A stretch of 37,153 nucleotides of DNA from Microvirga sp. Mcv34 (GTDB taxonomy: Bacteria; Pseudomonadota; Alphaproteobacteria; Rhizobiales; Beijerinckiaceae): positions 1-37,153 of the forward strand of contig NZ_JALJRK010000050.1 of the NCBI RefSeq assembly GCF_024519725.1. The letters run 5' to 3'. The notes under the pieces were generated by a model. It was not told where the DNA came from. It saw only the letters and a list, made by a program, of their open reading frames with translations, and ran no database searches. The position numbers and the translations under genes were made by a program. Below, one piece after another: positions 7,714-16,360 of the stretch. The stretch's first letter is position 1, and every line of letters starts with the position of its first letter.

Positions 7714-8751
7714 CTACCGGAACGGCGGCGCGTAGAGCAGGCCACCCTTGGTCCAAAGCTCGTTCGGTCCTCGGGTCAGGCCAAGCCGGGTCTTCGGGCC
7801 GAGATTGCGGTCGAAGACCTCGCCGTAATTGCCGAGCGACTTGATGATGTTGTAGCCCCACTTGTTGTCGAGGCCGAGCATCTTGCCGAAGTCGCCGTTC
7901 ACGCCGAGCATGCGCTGAATCTCGGGATCCTCGCTCTTGAGCTGCTCGTCGACATTCGCCTGGGTGACACCCTTCTCCTCCGCGCCGATCAGGGTATAGA
8001 TCGACCAGTTCAGAATATCGCGCCAGTTGGGATCGTTCTGGCGGATCGTCGGGGCAAGCGGCTCCTTCGAGATGGTTTCCGGCAGGACGACATATTGCGA
8101 CGGATCGTTGGCGATGGCGCGGACGGAAGCGAGGTCCGAGCGATCGGTCGTGATGGCATCGCAGCGTCCGTTGAAGAAGGCATTGCGCCATTCGTCGGAG
8201 TTTTCGAACACCACCGATTCATACTTGATGTTCTTGGGCCGGAAGAAATCCTCCAGGTTCTGGAGGGTCGTCGTTCCAGGCAGCAGGCAGATCGCCGCAT
8301 CGGCCAGTTCGCTGGCGCTCTTCACGTTGAGCTTGGCCGGCGCCATCAGGCCTTGGCCGTCGTAGAACACCACAGGGCCGAAATCCAGGCCCAGCGAGGC
8401 ATCGCGCGTGAAGCTCCAGGTGTTTTGTCGCGAGAGGATGTCGACTTCGCCGGACTGAACCGCCTGGAAGCGGACGTTGGTGTTCAGCGGAACATATTCG
8501 ACCTTGTCGGGATCGGCGAAGATGGCCGCCGACACGGCGCGGCAGATGTCGACATCGAAGCCCCGTCGGACGCCCTTGTCGTCGGCATAGGAGAAGCCGG
8601 GAGCGACCGGCGACACGCCACACAGAATCTTGCCGCGCTTCTTGACCGTATCGAGGGTCGATTGCGCGGATGCCGGCGCGGCGGAAACGGCCGTGACACC
8701 GGCGATGAGGCCCAGTGCGAGCCACCGGCCTAAGGATTTCGACTGAATCAT
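7714..8751 (-). CDS. aapJ: Periplasmic general L-amino-acid binding protein AapJ
   Basis: A 345-residue extracytoplasmic solute-binding protein of the AapJ/BztA type. A Sec signal peptide spans about residues 1-29 (hydrophobic LALGLIAGVTAVSAAP, likely cleavage at ASA-QS). The mature protein starts with TLDTVKKRGKILCGVS and continues with FDVDICRAVSAAIF, VRFQAVQSGEVDILSRQNTW, and GRCDAITTDRSDLAS, all typical of polar-amino-acid binding proteins of this group. A GAGGGAG ribosome site precedes the ATG. It is the first gene of the aapJQM operon, and its promoter should lie in the 190-bp gap shared with the divergent amidohydrolase gene. Confidence 0.94.
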   Translation of the reverse strand: MIQSKSLGRWLALGLIAGVTAVSAAPASAQSTLDTVKKRGKILCGVSPVAPGFSYADDKGVRRGFDVDICRAVSAAIFADPDKVEYVPLNTNVRFQAVQSGEVDILSRQNTWSFTRDASLGLDFGPVVFYDGQGLMAPAKLNVKSASELADAAICLLPGTTTLQNLEDFFRPKNIKYESVVFENSDEWRNAFFNGRCDAITTDRSDLASVRAIANDPSQYVVLPETISKEPLAPTIRQNDPNWRDILNWSIYTLIGAEEKGVTQANVDEQLKSEDPEIQRMLGVNGDFGKMLGLDNKWGYNIIKSLGNYGEVFDRNLGPKTRLGLTRGPNELWTKGGLLYAPPFR

Positions 8752-8941
8752 TGTACTCCCTCTTTTTTGCGCCTTATCTGGTCGCTGTACGTCAAGCTAG
8801 ACCCGAAACAATCAAGGTTTCAAGGATAGAATTTCCTAACGTAAGGCGTTTGGCATCTTGCTGAGTGACTAAAAGGTATGCACACTCGCCGGCCTTCGAT
8901 TGCAGCGTCCGCTGCACCCGCCCTTGCCGCGCGAGTGGTCC
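8752..8941. promoter_or_regulatory. Divergent promoter region between aapJ and the YtcJ-like amidohydrolase gene
   Basis: The 190 bases separate the two divergent starts and should hold both promoters. No confident -35/-10 pair or operator dyad was recognised by eye. Confidence 0.45.
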
Positions 8942-10579
8942 ATGCCCATCCTGCCCAAAGCCGATATCGTCCTTACAAACGGCCGCGTCTTTCGCGGATA
9001 TTCTGAGCGGGTGACCGAAGCCGTCGCCCTTTGGGCCGGGCAGGTTCTCGCCGCCGGATCCGCGTCGGACGTGGAGCCGCTCATCGGGCCGTCGACCAGG
9101 GTGATCGATCTGCGGGGCCGCCTCGCCACGCCGGGATTGTGCGACTCGCACATGCACCTTCTCCCCTATGGCGTCATCATGGGACATGTGGATGTGCGCG
9201 CATCGTCCGCGCCGACGCTTGCAGCCTTGCTCGACAAGGTTCGGCAGCGCGCCGCCGTCACGCCGCCGGGGCAGTGGATTCAGGGGCGCGGTTACGACCA
9301 GTTCGAGCTCGATGTGAGACGCCATCCGCTCCGTGAGGAACTCGACGCAGTCGCGCCGGATCATCCGGTCGCCATCGTGCGAGCCTGCGGCCACGTGACG
9401 ATCTGCAACTCGAAGGCGCTGGAGCTCGCGGGCATCGACGAGTCGACGCCCGTTCCCCAGGGAGGCGCCATCGAGCAGCGCGACGGGCGGCTGACGGGAT
9501 TGCTGGCCGAGACTGGTCGCGACCGGCTCAAGGCCGTGTTGCCCGAGCCGACAGACCAGGAACTCGTTCAGGCCATCGACGATGCCGGCCGCGCATGCCT
9601 GTCCTACGGCATCACCAGCGTGATGGATGCAGGCGTCGGCATGAGGGCCGGATACCGCGAAGTCGCCGCCTATCGCACGGCCCAGCGTCTCCACCGCCTT
9701 CCTGTTCGGACGACGCAATGCCTCCTCGGTGGTCCGGGCGGTATCGTGGAGCAGGCCTATGCGGATGGCGTGGTGACCGGGGCAGGTGATTCCATGCTGC
9801 GCGTCGGCCCCGTGAAGATCTTCACCGACGGTAGCGCGGGCGGGCGAACCGCCGCCATGAGCGAGCCCTACCTCGGTGAGCCGAAGACCAACGGCCTCAT
9901 GCTCCTGCACGACAACGAGATGAACGACCTCGTGCACGACTATCACGCCAAGGGCTATCAGCTGGCCGTTCATGCGATCGGCGATGCCGCCATCGAGCAG
10001 ACACTCAACGCCTTCGAGCTCGCGCTCGAGGCGATGCCTGACCCGGACCGCCGCCACAGGATCGAGCATGCGGGCTATGCGAGGGCCGACCAGAATGCGC
10101 GCATGAAGCGCCTGGGCGTTCAGCCCGTGCCGCAGCCGGTGTTCATCTACGATTTCGGCGACCTCTATGTTTCCGTTGTCGGCGAGAAGCGGGCGAAGCC
10201 TTCCTATCCGCTCAAGACCTGGATTGATCTCGGTTTCAAGCCCGCTGCCGGCAGCGATGCGCCGGTCTGCGACATCAATCCTTTCCCCAATTTCTTCTCG
10301 ATGCTGACCCGCAAGACGGCTCATGGAACCGTCATGGACGAGCGGGAGGTCGTGTCGATCGAGCAGGCGATCATGGCCTTCACGGAATTCGGAGCCTATG
10401 TGAACAAGGCCGAGCACGAATGGGGCCGCCTCGATCCCGGCCTTGCGGCGGATGTCGCGATCTTCTCCCGCGATCTCCTGACGGCATCGCCTGAAGAGAT
10501 CCTGCAGGAGACGCAGTGCGATCTCACGATTCGCAGCGGCGAGATCGTGTTCGATCGTCATGGAGAGATGGCCCGTTAA
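8942..10579 (+). CDS. YtcJ-like metal-dependent amidohydrolase
   Basis: A 545-residue protein of the amidohydrolase superfamily, YtcJ/LAF3 (amidohydro_3) type. Features in order: a beta-sandwich N-terminus (ADIVLTNGRVFRG), the first metal-ligand motif CDSHMHL after TPGL, RACGHVTICNSKALELAG, the KIFTDGSAGG strand with a likely bridging-ligand position, AVHAIGDAAIEQTLNAFE, HRIEHAGYA, PQPVFIYDFG, and the catalytic-Asp loop AAGSDAPVCDINPF. Members hydrolyse amide or cyclic-amide bonds, and the substrate here is unknown. The ATG at 8942 was preferred over an upstream in-frame TTG because family similarity begins there. It is divergent from aapJ and convergent with another amidohydrolase, so it may belong functionally to the surrounding catabolic block. 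Confidence 0.85.
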   Translation: MPILPKADIVLTNGRVFRGYSERVTEAVALWAGQVLAAGSASDVEPLIGPSTRVIDLRGRLATPGLCDSHMHLLPYGVIMGHVDVRASSAPTLAALLDKVRQRAAVTPPGQWIQGRGYDQFELDVRRHPLREELDAVAPDHPVAIVRACGHVTICNSKALELAGIDESTPVPQGGAIEQRDGRLTGLLAETGRDRLKAVLPEPTDQELVQAIDDAGRACLSYGITSVMDAGVGMRAGYREVAAYRTAQRLHRLPVRTTQCLLGGPGGIVEQAYADGVVTGAGDSMLRVGPVKIFTDGSAGGRTAAMSEPYLGEPKTNGLMLLHDNEMNDLVHDYHAKGYQLAVHAIGDAAIEQTLNAFELALEAMPDPDRRHRIEHAGYARADQNARMKRLGVQPVPQPVFIYDFGDLYVSVVGEKRAKPSYPLKTWIDLGFKPAAGSDAPVCDINPFPNFFSMLTRKTAHGTVMDEREVVSIEQAIMAFTEFGAYVNKAEHEWGRLDPGLAADVAIFSRDLLTASPEEILQETQCDLTIRSGEIVFDRHGEMAR

Positions 10580-10614
10580 ATCGAGCTTATCAAATCAACA
10601 GCAGTCGAACTGAA

Positions 10615-10642
10615 AAAGGCCCCGAAGTCATTCGGGGCCTTT
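10615..10642. terminator. Bidirectional intrinsic terminator
   Basis: A 12-bp perfect stem, AAAGGCCCCGAA and its reverse complement around a GTCA loop, is flanked by A residues on the left and T-rich sequence on the right. It lies between two convergent genes and can serve both strands. Confidence 0.9.
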
Positions 10643-10670
10643 CGTCTTTGGGAGGGTTTTTCGACGCAGA

Positions 10671-12122
10671 TCAGTTCCGAATCGGAAAGACCCGTGGGCT
10701 CAGTTCCTCAAGCCCGCGTCCGGCCCAGTCCCGCTGCGGCGCAGCCGCGATGGCTTCCGCCTGTCCCCTGCGCAGCATTTCGAGGTCTTCGCCGATGTCG
10801 AAGTCGAGAACCTCGCCATCCTTCACGACTTGGCGGCCGTCCACGTAGACATCCTTGATGGCCCTGTCATTGGCCGAATAGACGAGGCTGCGAACGGGCT
10901 CGTAATCGGGCTGCATGTAAGGATTGCTCATGTCGACCACCGAGAAATCCGCCTTGCAGCCGGGCGCGAGACGTCCCAGGTCGGGGCGGCGGATCATGTC
11001 GGCGCCGACGGCGGTGGCGGCCATGAAGGCATCATGGGTCGTGGCGGCGGTGAAGCTGCCGCCCACGATGCGCCCGGCGTAGCAGGCCATGCGGAGTTCA
11101 TCGAGCATGTTGTGCGGGAAGCTGTCCGTGCCGATGCCGCACCGGATGCCGGCCTTCACATAGCGGCTCAAGGTGTTCAGAGCGATGCCGCGGCGCGCGA
11201 AGACCACGGGGCAGTGCGCCACCTGGGCGCCGCTGTCGCGCAGGCGCTCGAAGTCGTTGGCGTGAGGCCAGTGCAGCCACGGATGGTCGTTCAGGAAGAT
11301 GCAGTGGCCGATGATCGTGTCGGGACCCAGCGCTCCGATCTTGTCCAGCCATTCGATCGGCGTTGAGCCGTAGCGGCGCATGATCTCCTGGAATTCCACG
11401 ATGCTCTGCGCCGCGTGGATCTGAATCGGCTGACCCCGCTCCCGCGCCGCATCGAGCGCGTCCCGGATCTGACCCTCGGTGCAGGTGTCGATCTGCGCCG
11501 GTCCGATGAAGCCGGTGATGCGTCCGCTCGGGTGCTTCGAAGCGGCATCGGCGATTTCGATGGCCTCACGCAGCAGCCGGTCGCCGGTTGCCGGATCGAG
11601 GTCGTATTCCACCGAATGGCCGTTGGTGGTCTTCCATGGGCCGGACCGGAACATGCCCCAGAGCACGGCGCGGATGCCGGTCTCCGCATATTCATCGGCC
11701 CAGGTTGTCCGAGGGCGGCCGAGATCGCAGATCGTCGTGACGCCGCTCTTCAGGAGCTCCGACGTAGCCACGCGCAGGGCAGGGCGCGTGTATTCCGGAC
11801 CGATCTGGAAGACCGGCATGAACTCGTAGAGCGAACTCTGGCCGAGGCGCGGGCTGCCCAGTTCCTCCAGCATTCCCTTCCAGCCTGGCTCGTGTCCGGG
11901 ATGGCTATGGATGTCCACGAAGCCGGGCATGATCATCATCCGGCTGGCGTCGACCTCGGCATCGACGGAACCGGCATAGTCCTTGCCGACATGGACGATG
12001 TCGGCACCGCGGATCACGAAATCCGCATTGCGGAGATAGACATGGGATCGGGCGTATTCATCCCAGGCGACGATCCAGTCGCAGTTGCGGAAGAGAGTCG
12101 TCTTGTCGGAAGGGGCAGTCAT
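10671..12122 (-). CDS. Amidohydrolase of the TRZ/ATZ-cytosine-deaminase-like family (second copy)
   Basis: A 483-residue amidohydrolase. The metal site is visible as PGFVDIHSHPG (His72, His74), QIHAAQS, IGHCIFLNDHPWLHW and the catalytic Asp in GIGTDSFPHN. The C-terminal composite domain has GRLAPGCKADFSVVD and VYVDGRQVVKDG. This subgroup typically deaminates or dechlorinates N-heterocycles or hydrolyses cyclic amides. The substrate is not readable. It is clearly paralogous to the protein encoded at 12838-14286 (shared N-terminal layout, GHCIFL, VAHCPV-FAR-G, GTDS-P-NML). It is the last gene of the four-gene minus-strand operon, 36 bp after the racemase gene, with GGAG before the ATG. Confidence 0.84.
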   Translation of the reverse strand: MTAPSDKTTLFRNCDWIVAWDEYARSHVYLRNADFVIRGADIVHVGKDYAGSVDAEVDASRMMIMPGFVDIHSHPGHEPGWKGMLEELGSPRLGQSSLYEFMPVFQIGPEYTRPALRVATSELLKSGVTTICDLGRPRTTWADEYAETGIRAVLWGMFRSGPWKTTNGHSVEYDLDPATGDRLLREAIEIADAASKHPSGRITGFIGPAQIDTCTEGQIRDALDAARERGQPIQIHAAQSIVEFQEIMRRYGSTPIEWLDKIGALGPDTIIGHCIFLNDHPWLHWPHANDFERLRDSGAQVAHCPVVFARRGIALNTLSRYVKAGIRCGIGTDSFPHNMLDELRMACYAGRIVGGSFTAATTHDAFMAATAVGADMIRRPDLGRLAPGCKADFSVVDMSNPYMQPDYEPVRSLVYSANDRAIKDVYVDGRQVVKDGEVLDFDIGEDLEMLRRGQAEAIAAAPQRDWAGRGLEELSPRVFPIRN

Positions 12123-12158
12123 TTCAGGCTCCAGGAGGCAGAGGCGGTGTGTGAAATT

Positions 12159-12830
12159 TCAGGATGCGAGCGCCTGCGACAGGCGAACATGGCCGACCGC
12201 CATGGCGACGGCGGCCTGAGTCGGTTCGACGATGGGAATGCCGACCGCGCTTTCCAGCGCCGCGCGGTATCGGGCCATGCCGGCGCATCCCATGACGAGA
12301 ACATCCGCGCCGTGCGTGTCCTTCAACGTTCGCCCGACCTCGACCACGCGGGTCATGGTTCGATCCTCGTCGGAGAGTTCCGCAACACCGAGCCCGATCG
12401 GCAAATCGGCCGCGAAGCGGTCCATGATGCCCATCGCGCCGAAGTAGCGAAGATGCCTGGGGATGGATGTCGGCAGGATTGCGATGACGCCGAAGCGCTG
12501 GCCGAGGGTGAGCGCCGCCAGCACGCCGCATTCGGCGATGCCGAAGACGCGATGGCGGCTCTGCTCGCGCAAGGCGTGGAGACCCGGATCCGAGAAGCAC
12601 GCGATGACGAACGCGCCCGCGTCCGCCTCGAGGTCGGCCGCCTTGCGCAGGATCGGCGTCACGACGCCGTCCACATCCCGCTGGGACTGGATGCCAGGCG
12701 GCCCTTCGGCCAGGGAGAGGCAAACGATGTCCGGCCCGTCGGCGCTTCGCAGGGGCGCCACCGCCTTGTCGATCTCCGCCGTGACGGTCTGGGACGAGTT
12801 CGGATTGATCACATAGACCGGCGAGCTCAT
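12159..12830 (-). CDS. Asp/Glu/hydantoin racemase family protein
   Basis: A 223-residue protein of the Asp/Glu/hydantoin racemase family, which uses two cysteines as acid and base to invert a C-alpha centre. The N-terminal VYVINPNSSQTVT is typical of hydantoin and related racemases. The two catalytic Cys motifs are FVIACFSDPGL (Cys78) and VLVMGCAGMARY (Cys182). VEPTQAAVAMA near the end is also characteristic. It begins 8 bp after the stop of the upstream amidohydrolase gene and is followed by another, inside an operon led by a hydantoinase. Racemisation of 5-substituted hydantoins or of a related ring compound is therefore the best inference. Aspartate/glutamate or allantoin racemase activity remains possible. 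Confidence 0.85.
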   Translation of the reverse strand: MSSPVYVINPNSSQTVTAEIDKAVAPLRSADGPDIVCLSLAEGPPGIQSQRDVDGVVTPILRKAADLEADAGAFVIACFSDPGLHALREQSRHRVFGIAECGVLAALTLGQRFGVIAILPTSIPRHLRYFGAMGIMDRFAADLPIGLGVAELSDEDRTMTRVVEVGRTLKDTHGADVLVMGCAGMARYRAALESAVGIPIVEPTQAAVAMAVGHVRLSQALAS

Positions 12831-12837
12831 GAGCGTC

Positions 12838-14286
12838 TTATCCTTGGCGAGCGAGCGGCAGGGAATAGGGAGCGAGGACGGCGAGGGAGCGACCCTGCGG
12901 ATCGGCCCGCTCGGCCCGCCGGCAGGCGCGCTTCTGCGCATCCTGCAGTTCTCGAACCGCGCCGTCGTAATCGAGATTGACGACGCGGCGGTCCTTCAGG
13001 ACGGCCTGCCCATCCACAAAGACGTCGCGAACGGCGCGCTCCGCAGCGCAATGGATCAGGTTGCGCAACGGATCGTGGACGGGTTGCATGGCCGGATGGT
13101 TCAAATCCACCAAGGCCAGATCGGCCTTGGCGCCGGGCGCCAGGCGGCCGATGTCGTTGCGGCCGAGGGCTTTCGCCCCGCCCGTGGTCGCCACCGCGAA
13201 CAGGCCGCCCGTATCGAGATCGAGAACACTGCGGCCGGCGATGCGCGAGCAGATCAGCGCCTCCCGCATCTCTTCGAGCATGTTGAACGGGTAACTGTCG
13301 GTGCCGAGACCGACATTGACGCCGGCCCGACGATAGGCGCCGAGGCTCTCCAGGGTCATGCCGCTGCGCGCGAAGGTGACGGGGCAATGGGCAACCGATG
13401 TTCCGCTTGCAGCGAGCCGGGCAAGGTCGTCACGGCTGCGTTGTCTCGTCCAGGAATGGTGATCGAGAAAGATGCAATGGCCCAGGATCAGGTCCGGCCC
13501 GAGGACGCCGAGACGCTCCAGGAGTGCCGGGGCGGTCTCTCCAGTCCGCCGCAGCAATTCCTCATGTTCGGCCATGGTCTGGGCGGCGTGGATGGTGATG
13601 CGCATGCCGCGGCGGCGCGCCTCGGCGACGGCGTCCTGGATCAGCTCCTCGGAGCAGGTTTCGATCTGCGACGGGGCGACCACGCCATCGATACGGCCGC
13701 TGGGATGCGCGCGGGCTTCGTCGACGAAAGCCAGGGCTTCGGCATATCGCTCGCGGCCCTGGGCCATGTTCCACTCGAAGTCGAGGCGATGGCTTCCGGC
13801 CATGCGCCATTGCGCCTCGCGGAATCCGGGTGCCAGATAGGCCCGTAACCCGCTCTGGGCCGCAAGGGAGAGCCATTTCGGGGAGGGCGATGCGATATCG
13901 AGATGCGTTGTCACGCCGCTGCGCATCAGGTCGCTCAGCATCACCGTCTGGCAGGCGGCCTTTGCGTCCGCGTCGGCGTCGATCAGGGCCGAGTATTCAT
14001 ACAGGGCGTTGCCCCAGAGAACGGCCGTCCCGACATCTTCGAACAGACCCTTCGCGATCGGCTCGTCGCCGGAATGGCAGTGAATGTTGACGAGGCCGGG
14101 CATCGCCATGAGGCCAGCTCCGTCGATCTCCTCATCGGCACGGCCCTGATAATCCGGACCGACATACAGGATGCCGGAGGCCGAGAAGGCGACATCGGCG
14201 TCGCGCATGTAGACGTGCTGCGAGGCCTCCTCGTCCCAGGCGACGGCCCAGGCGGCTTTGCGGACAACCTTGATTGTGTCGGTCAT
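12838..14286 (-). CDS. Amidohydrolase of the TRZ/ATZ-cytosine-deaminase-like family (first copy)
   Basis: A 482-residue amidohydrolase. Metal-site motifs are PGLVNIHCHSGDEP (His69, His71), TIHAAQTM, LGHCIFLDHHSW, VAHCPVTFARSG and the Asp loop GLGTDSYPFNMLEE. The C-terminal part has GRLAPGAKADLALVD and VFVDGQAVLKD. It shares the same order of motifs with the operon's other amidohydrolase (10671-12122), showing an ancient duplication. Replacement of His-Ser-His by His-Cys-His, and of the flanking residues, suggests divergent substrates. The ATG follows a GAGAGA ribosome site. The upstream open frame overlaps the hydantoinase end and was not used. Deamination or ring opening of an N-heterocycle is the likely chemistry. 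Confidence 0.84.
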   Translation of the reverse strand: MTDTIKVVRKAAWAVAWDEEASQHVYMRDADVAFSASGILYVGPDYQGRADEEIDGAGLMAMPGLVNIHCHSGDEPIAKGLFEDVGTAVLWGNALYEYSALIDADADAKAACQTVMLSDLMRSGVTTHLDIASPSPKWLSLAAQSGLRAYLAPGFREAQWRMAGSHRLDFEWNMAQGRERYAEALAFVDEARAHPSGRIDGVVAPSQIETCSEELIQDAVAEARRRGMRITIHAAQTMAEHEELLRRTGETAPALLERLGVLGPDLILGHCIFLDHHSWTRQRSRDDLARLAASGTSVAHCPVTFARSGMTLESLGAYRRAGVNVGLGTDSYPFNMLEEMREALICSRIAGRSVLDLDTGGLFAVATTGGAKALGRNDIGRLAPGAKADLALVDLNHPAMQPVHDPLRNLIHCAAERAVRDVFVDGQAVLKDRRVVNLDYDGAVRELQDAQKRACRRAERADPQGRSLAVLAPYSLPLARQG

Positions 14287-14344
14287 GATCTCTCGACCCG
14301 ATGCGAGTGGATTGATGGGGGAATGGGGCAAGCCGGCGACGCGA

Positions 14345-15805
14345 TCACAGAAGCTGCGCGCCGAAATTGGTGGCGGGATCGAACTCGGGGCTGAGCCTGC
14401 CGGTCGGCCGCATGGAGGCCGCGATGTCGCGCAGCTGCAATCGTCCCGATCCGGGAGTCGCCTGAAGCCGCCCGTCAACGATGATCGTCTCCCCGCGGCG
14501 CAGGACGGTCTCGGGCCAGCCTTTCAGCCTTCGGCCCGCGAAGGGATTGTAGCCGACATTGTCGTGCAGGCCGTCGTCCCGGAGAACGACCTCCCGGTCG
14601 GAATCCCAGATCGCTATGTCCGCATCGGCTCCCACCGCGATGGCGCCCTTGCGAGGATGGAGCCCGTAGATCTTCGCCGGGGCGGTGGCCGTCAGCTCGA
14701 CGAATTTCTCGACGGTCGAGCGCCCCCGGCTCACCATGGCGTCGAAGAGCAGCGGGAGACGGGTCTCAAGGCCAGGCAGACCGTTCGCGATCTGCTTGAA
14801 ATCCGCACTCGCGCCGGCGGCCAGCTTGCCGCTTTCGTCGAACCTGTAGGGTGCATGGTCCGAGGAAAGGACCTGCAGGTCTCCGAGGTCGAGCCCGCGC
14901 CACAGGGCCTCCTGATCCGACGTCGTGCGCGGAGGAGGGGAGCACATCCACTTGGCGCCCTCAATCCCCGGACGGTCGAGATCCTGGGCTGTCAGGAACA
15001 GGTATTGCGGACAGGTTTCCGCGAAGACCTTGATGCCCTCGCCGCGTGCGCGGCGGACGACGGCGGCGCCTTCCGCGGTCGAGACGTGGAACAGCATGAT
15101 GGGCTGATCCAGAAGCTGCGAGAAGCGGATCAGGCGCTCGAAGGCCTCGATCTCGCACACCCGCGGATGACTGACGCCATGGAACTTCGGCTCGACATAG
15201 CCGCGAGAGATGAGCCTGTCGGCCATCCACTTGATCATGCCGTGGTTCTCGGCATGGGCGCAGACCAGGGCTCCATGCTTGCGCGCCACCATCATCACGT
15301 CGAGCACCTGCTCGTCCAGGAGGCGCACCCGATCATACGTCATGAAGATCTTGATCGACCGATGGCCAGCCTCGATCAGACGCGGCAGATCCTGCTCCAA
15401 TGTTTCAGGCGTCGGATCGGAGATCCAGAGGTGGAAGGCATAGTCCGTCACCGCGCCGGCCGCTGCGAGGCGCGAATAGTTTTCCACCACATCGCGCAGG
15501 CTGTCGCCGCGATGCTGGGCCGCAAAGGAAATGACCGTGGTCGTTCCGCCGAACGCGGCGGAGCGCGTCGCCGTCTCGAAGGTGTCGGCATTCATCAATC
15601 CGCCACCGGAGAGCTGCTCGATATGGCAATGAGCGTCCACGCCGCCGGGCAGAACGAACTTGCCGGCGGCATCGACACTGGCACGGGCCTGAAGGTCGCG
15701 GCCCAATGCGGCGATGGTTCCATCCTGGATCGCCACGTCCATCGTCGAGACACCTTCGGTGGTCGCGACACGTCCACCTTTGATGACCAGATCGTACTCG
15801 GCCAA
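14345..15805 (-). CDS. Dihydropyrimidinase / D-hydantoinase
   Basis: A 486-residue cyclic amidohydrolase of the dihydropyrimidinase/hydantoinase family, which opens dihydropyrimidine or 5-substituted hydantoin rings to N-carbamoyl amino acids. The metal-site motif PGGVDAHCHIEQ gives His59 and His61. The carboxylated bridging lysine is Lys152 in RSIKIFMTY. Further ligands lie in VCAHAENHGMI and LFHVSTAEGA, and the catalytic Asp in VLSSDHAPYRF. The start codon is TTG, the only start that gives the full N-terminus (AEYDLVIKGG), with GGGGGG upstream. It leads a four-gene operon with two amidohydrolases and a racemase. No N-carbamoyl-amino-acid hydrolase is nearby, so the second step must be encoded elsewhere or done by a cluster amidohydrolase. 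Confidence 0.88.
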   Translation of the reverse strand: MAEYDLVIKGGRVATTEGVSTMDVAIQDGTIAALGRDLQARASVDAAGKFVLPGGVDAHCHIEQLSGGGLMNADTFETATRSAAFGGTTTVISFAAQHRGDSLRDVVENYSRLAAAGAVTDYAFHLWISDPTPETLEQDLPRLIEAGHRSIKIFMTYDRVRLLDEQVLDVMMVARKHGALVCAHAENHGMIKWMADRLISRGYVEPKFHGVSHPRVCEIEAFERLIRFSQLLDQPIMLFHVSTAEGAAVVRRARGEGIKVFAETCPQYLFLTAQDLDRPGIEGAKWMCSPPPRTTSDQEALWRGLDLGDLQVLSSDHAPYRFDESGKLAAGASADFKQIANGLPGLETRLPLLFDAMVSRGRSTVEKFVELTATAPAKIYGLHPRKGAIAVGADADIAIWDSDREVVLRDDGLHDNVGYNPFAGRRLKGWPETVLRRGETIIVDGRLQATPGSGRLQLRDIAASMRPTGRLSPEFDPATNFGAQLL

Positions 15806-16069
15806 GAGGTCCCCCCAAGGTTCCTGCAGGATTGTTTATTGTTCTCTTTGATGGCGTCCAATGTACGCAGACGCGTCGGGCCTCAGCAAGGAGAAGTTGT
15901 CCGAGACACAAGTCTAAGTTCGCCGCCTTCGCGATGATGTAGAGTATCTCTTGAAGACATCGCTCGATCCACAGCGGCTGTTGATTGAAATCCGTCAGGG
16001 TTCAAATTTCTCCGGACCTGCTACCATGCGCAGGTCAGATCCCTACGGCCCAATCGCAGGAGCAAAAGC

Positions 16070-16315
16070 ATGTCGAGATCACCTGGCGGACGTCGCACGA
16101 CCGATCCCTTGAAGGCGGCGGAGGCGGCGTTCAAGAAGGTCACGACGAAGCCGATCGAAGGACCACCCAAGACGGCGGCGATCCCGGGCGTGAAAGAGAC
16201 CATCACGCTGCGCATCGACCAGGACGTGCTCGCGTATTTCCAGGAGGACGGTCCGGGCTGGCAGGAGCGCATCAACGCGGTCCTGCGCAAGGCCGCCGGA
16301 AAATCCGGCGACTGA
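16070..16315 (+). CDS. BrnA-like antitoxin-family protein, without adjacent toxin
   Basis: An 81-residue basic protein. The C-terminal segment ETITLRIDQDVLAYFQEDG, followed by PGWQERINAVLRKAA, matches the BrnA antitoxin pattern: a ribbon-helix-helix-like beta strand plus helix that binds DNA as a dimer and neutralises BrnT ribonuclease. A strong AGGAG site lies 7 bases before the ATG. A BrnT toxin gene would be expected directly upstream, but those bases hold only the hydantoinase promoter region. It is therefore an orphan antitoxin-like regulator or a relic of a module. It is convergent with the membrane-protein gene at 16361-16798. Confidence 0.75.
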   Translation: MSRSPGGRRTTDPLKAAEAAFKKVTTKPIEGPPKTAAIPGVKETITLRIDQDVLAYFQEDGPGWQERINAVLRKAAGKSGD

Positions 16316-16360
16316 CGTTCAGCAGCGGCTGTCTGCGCCCCACGGATGGCTGAGGGCTGC

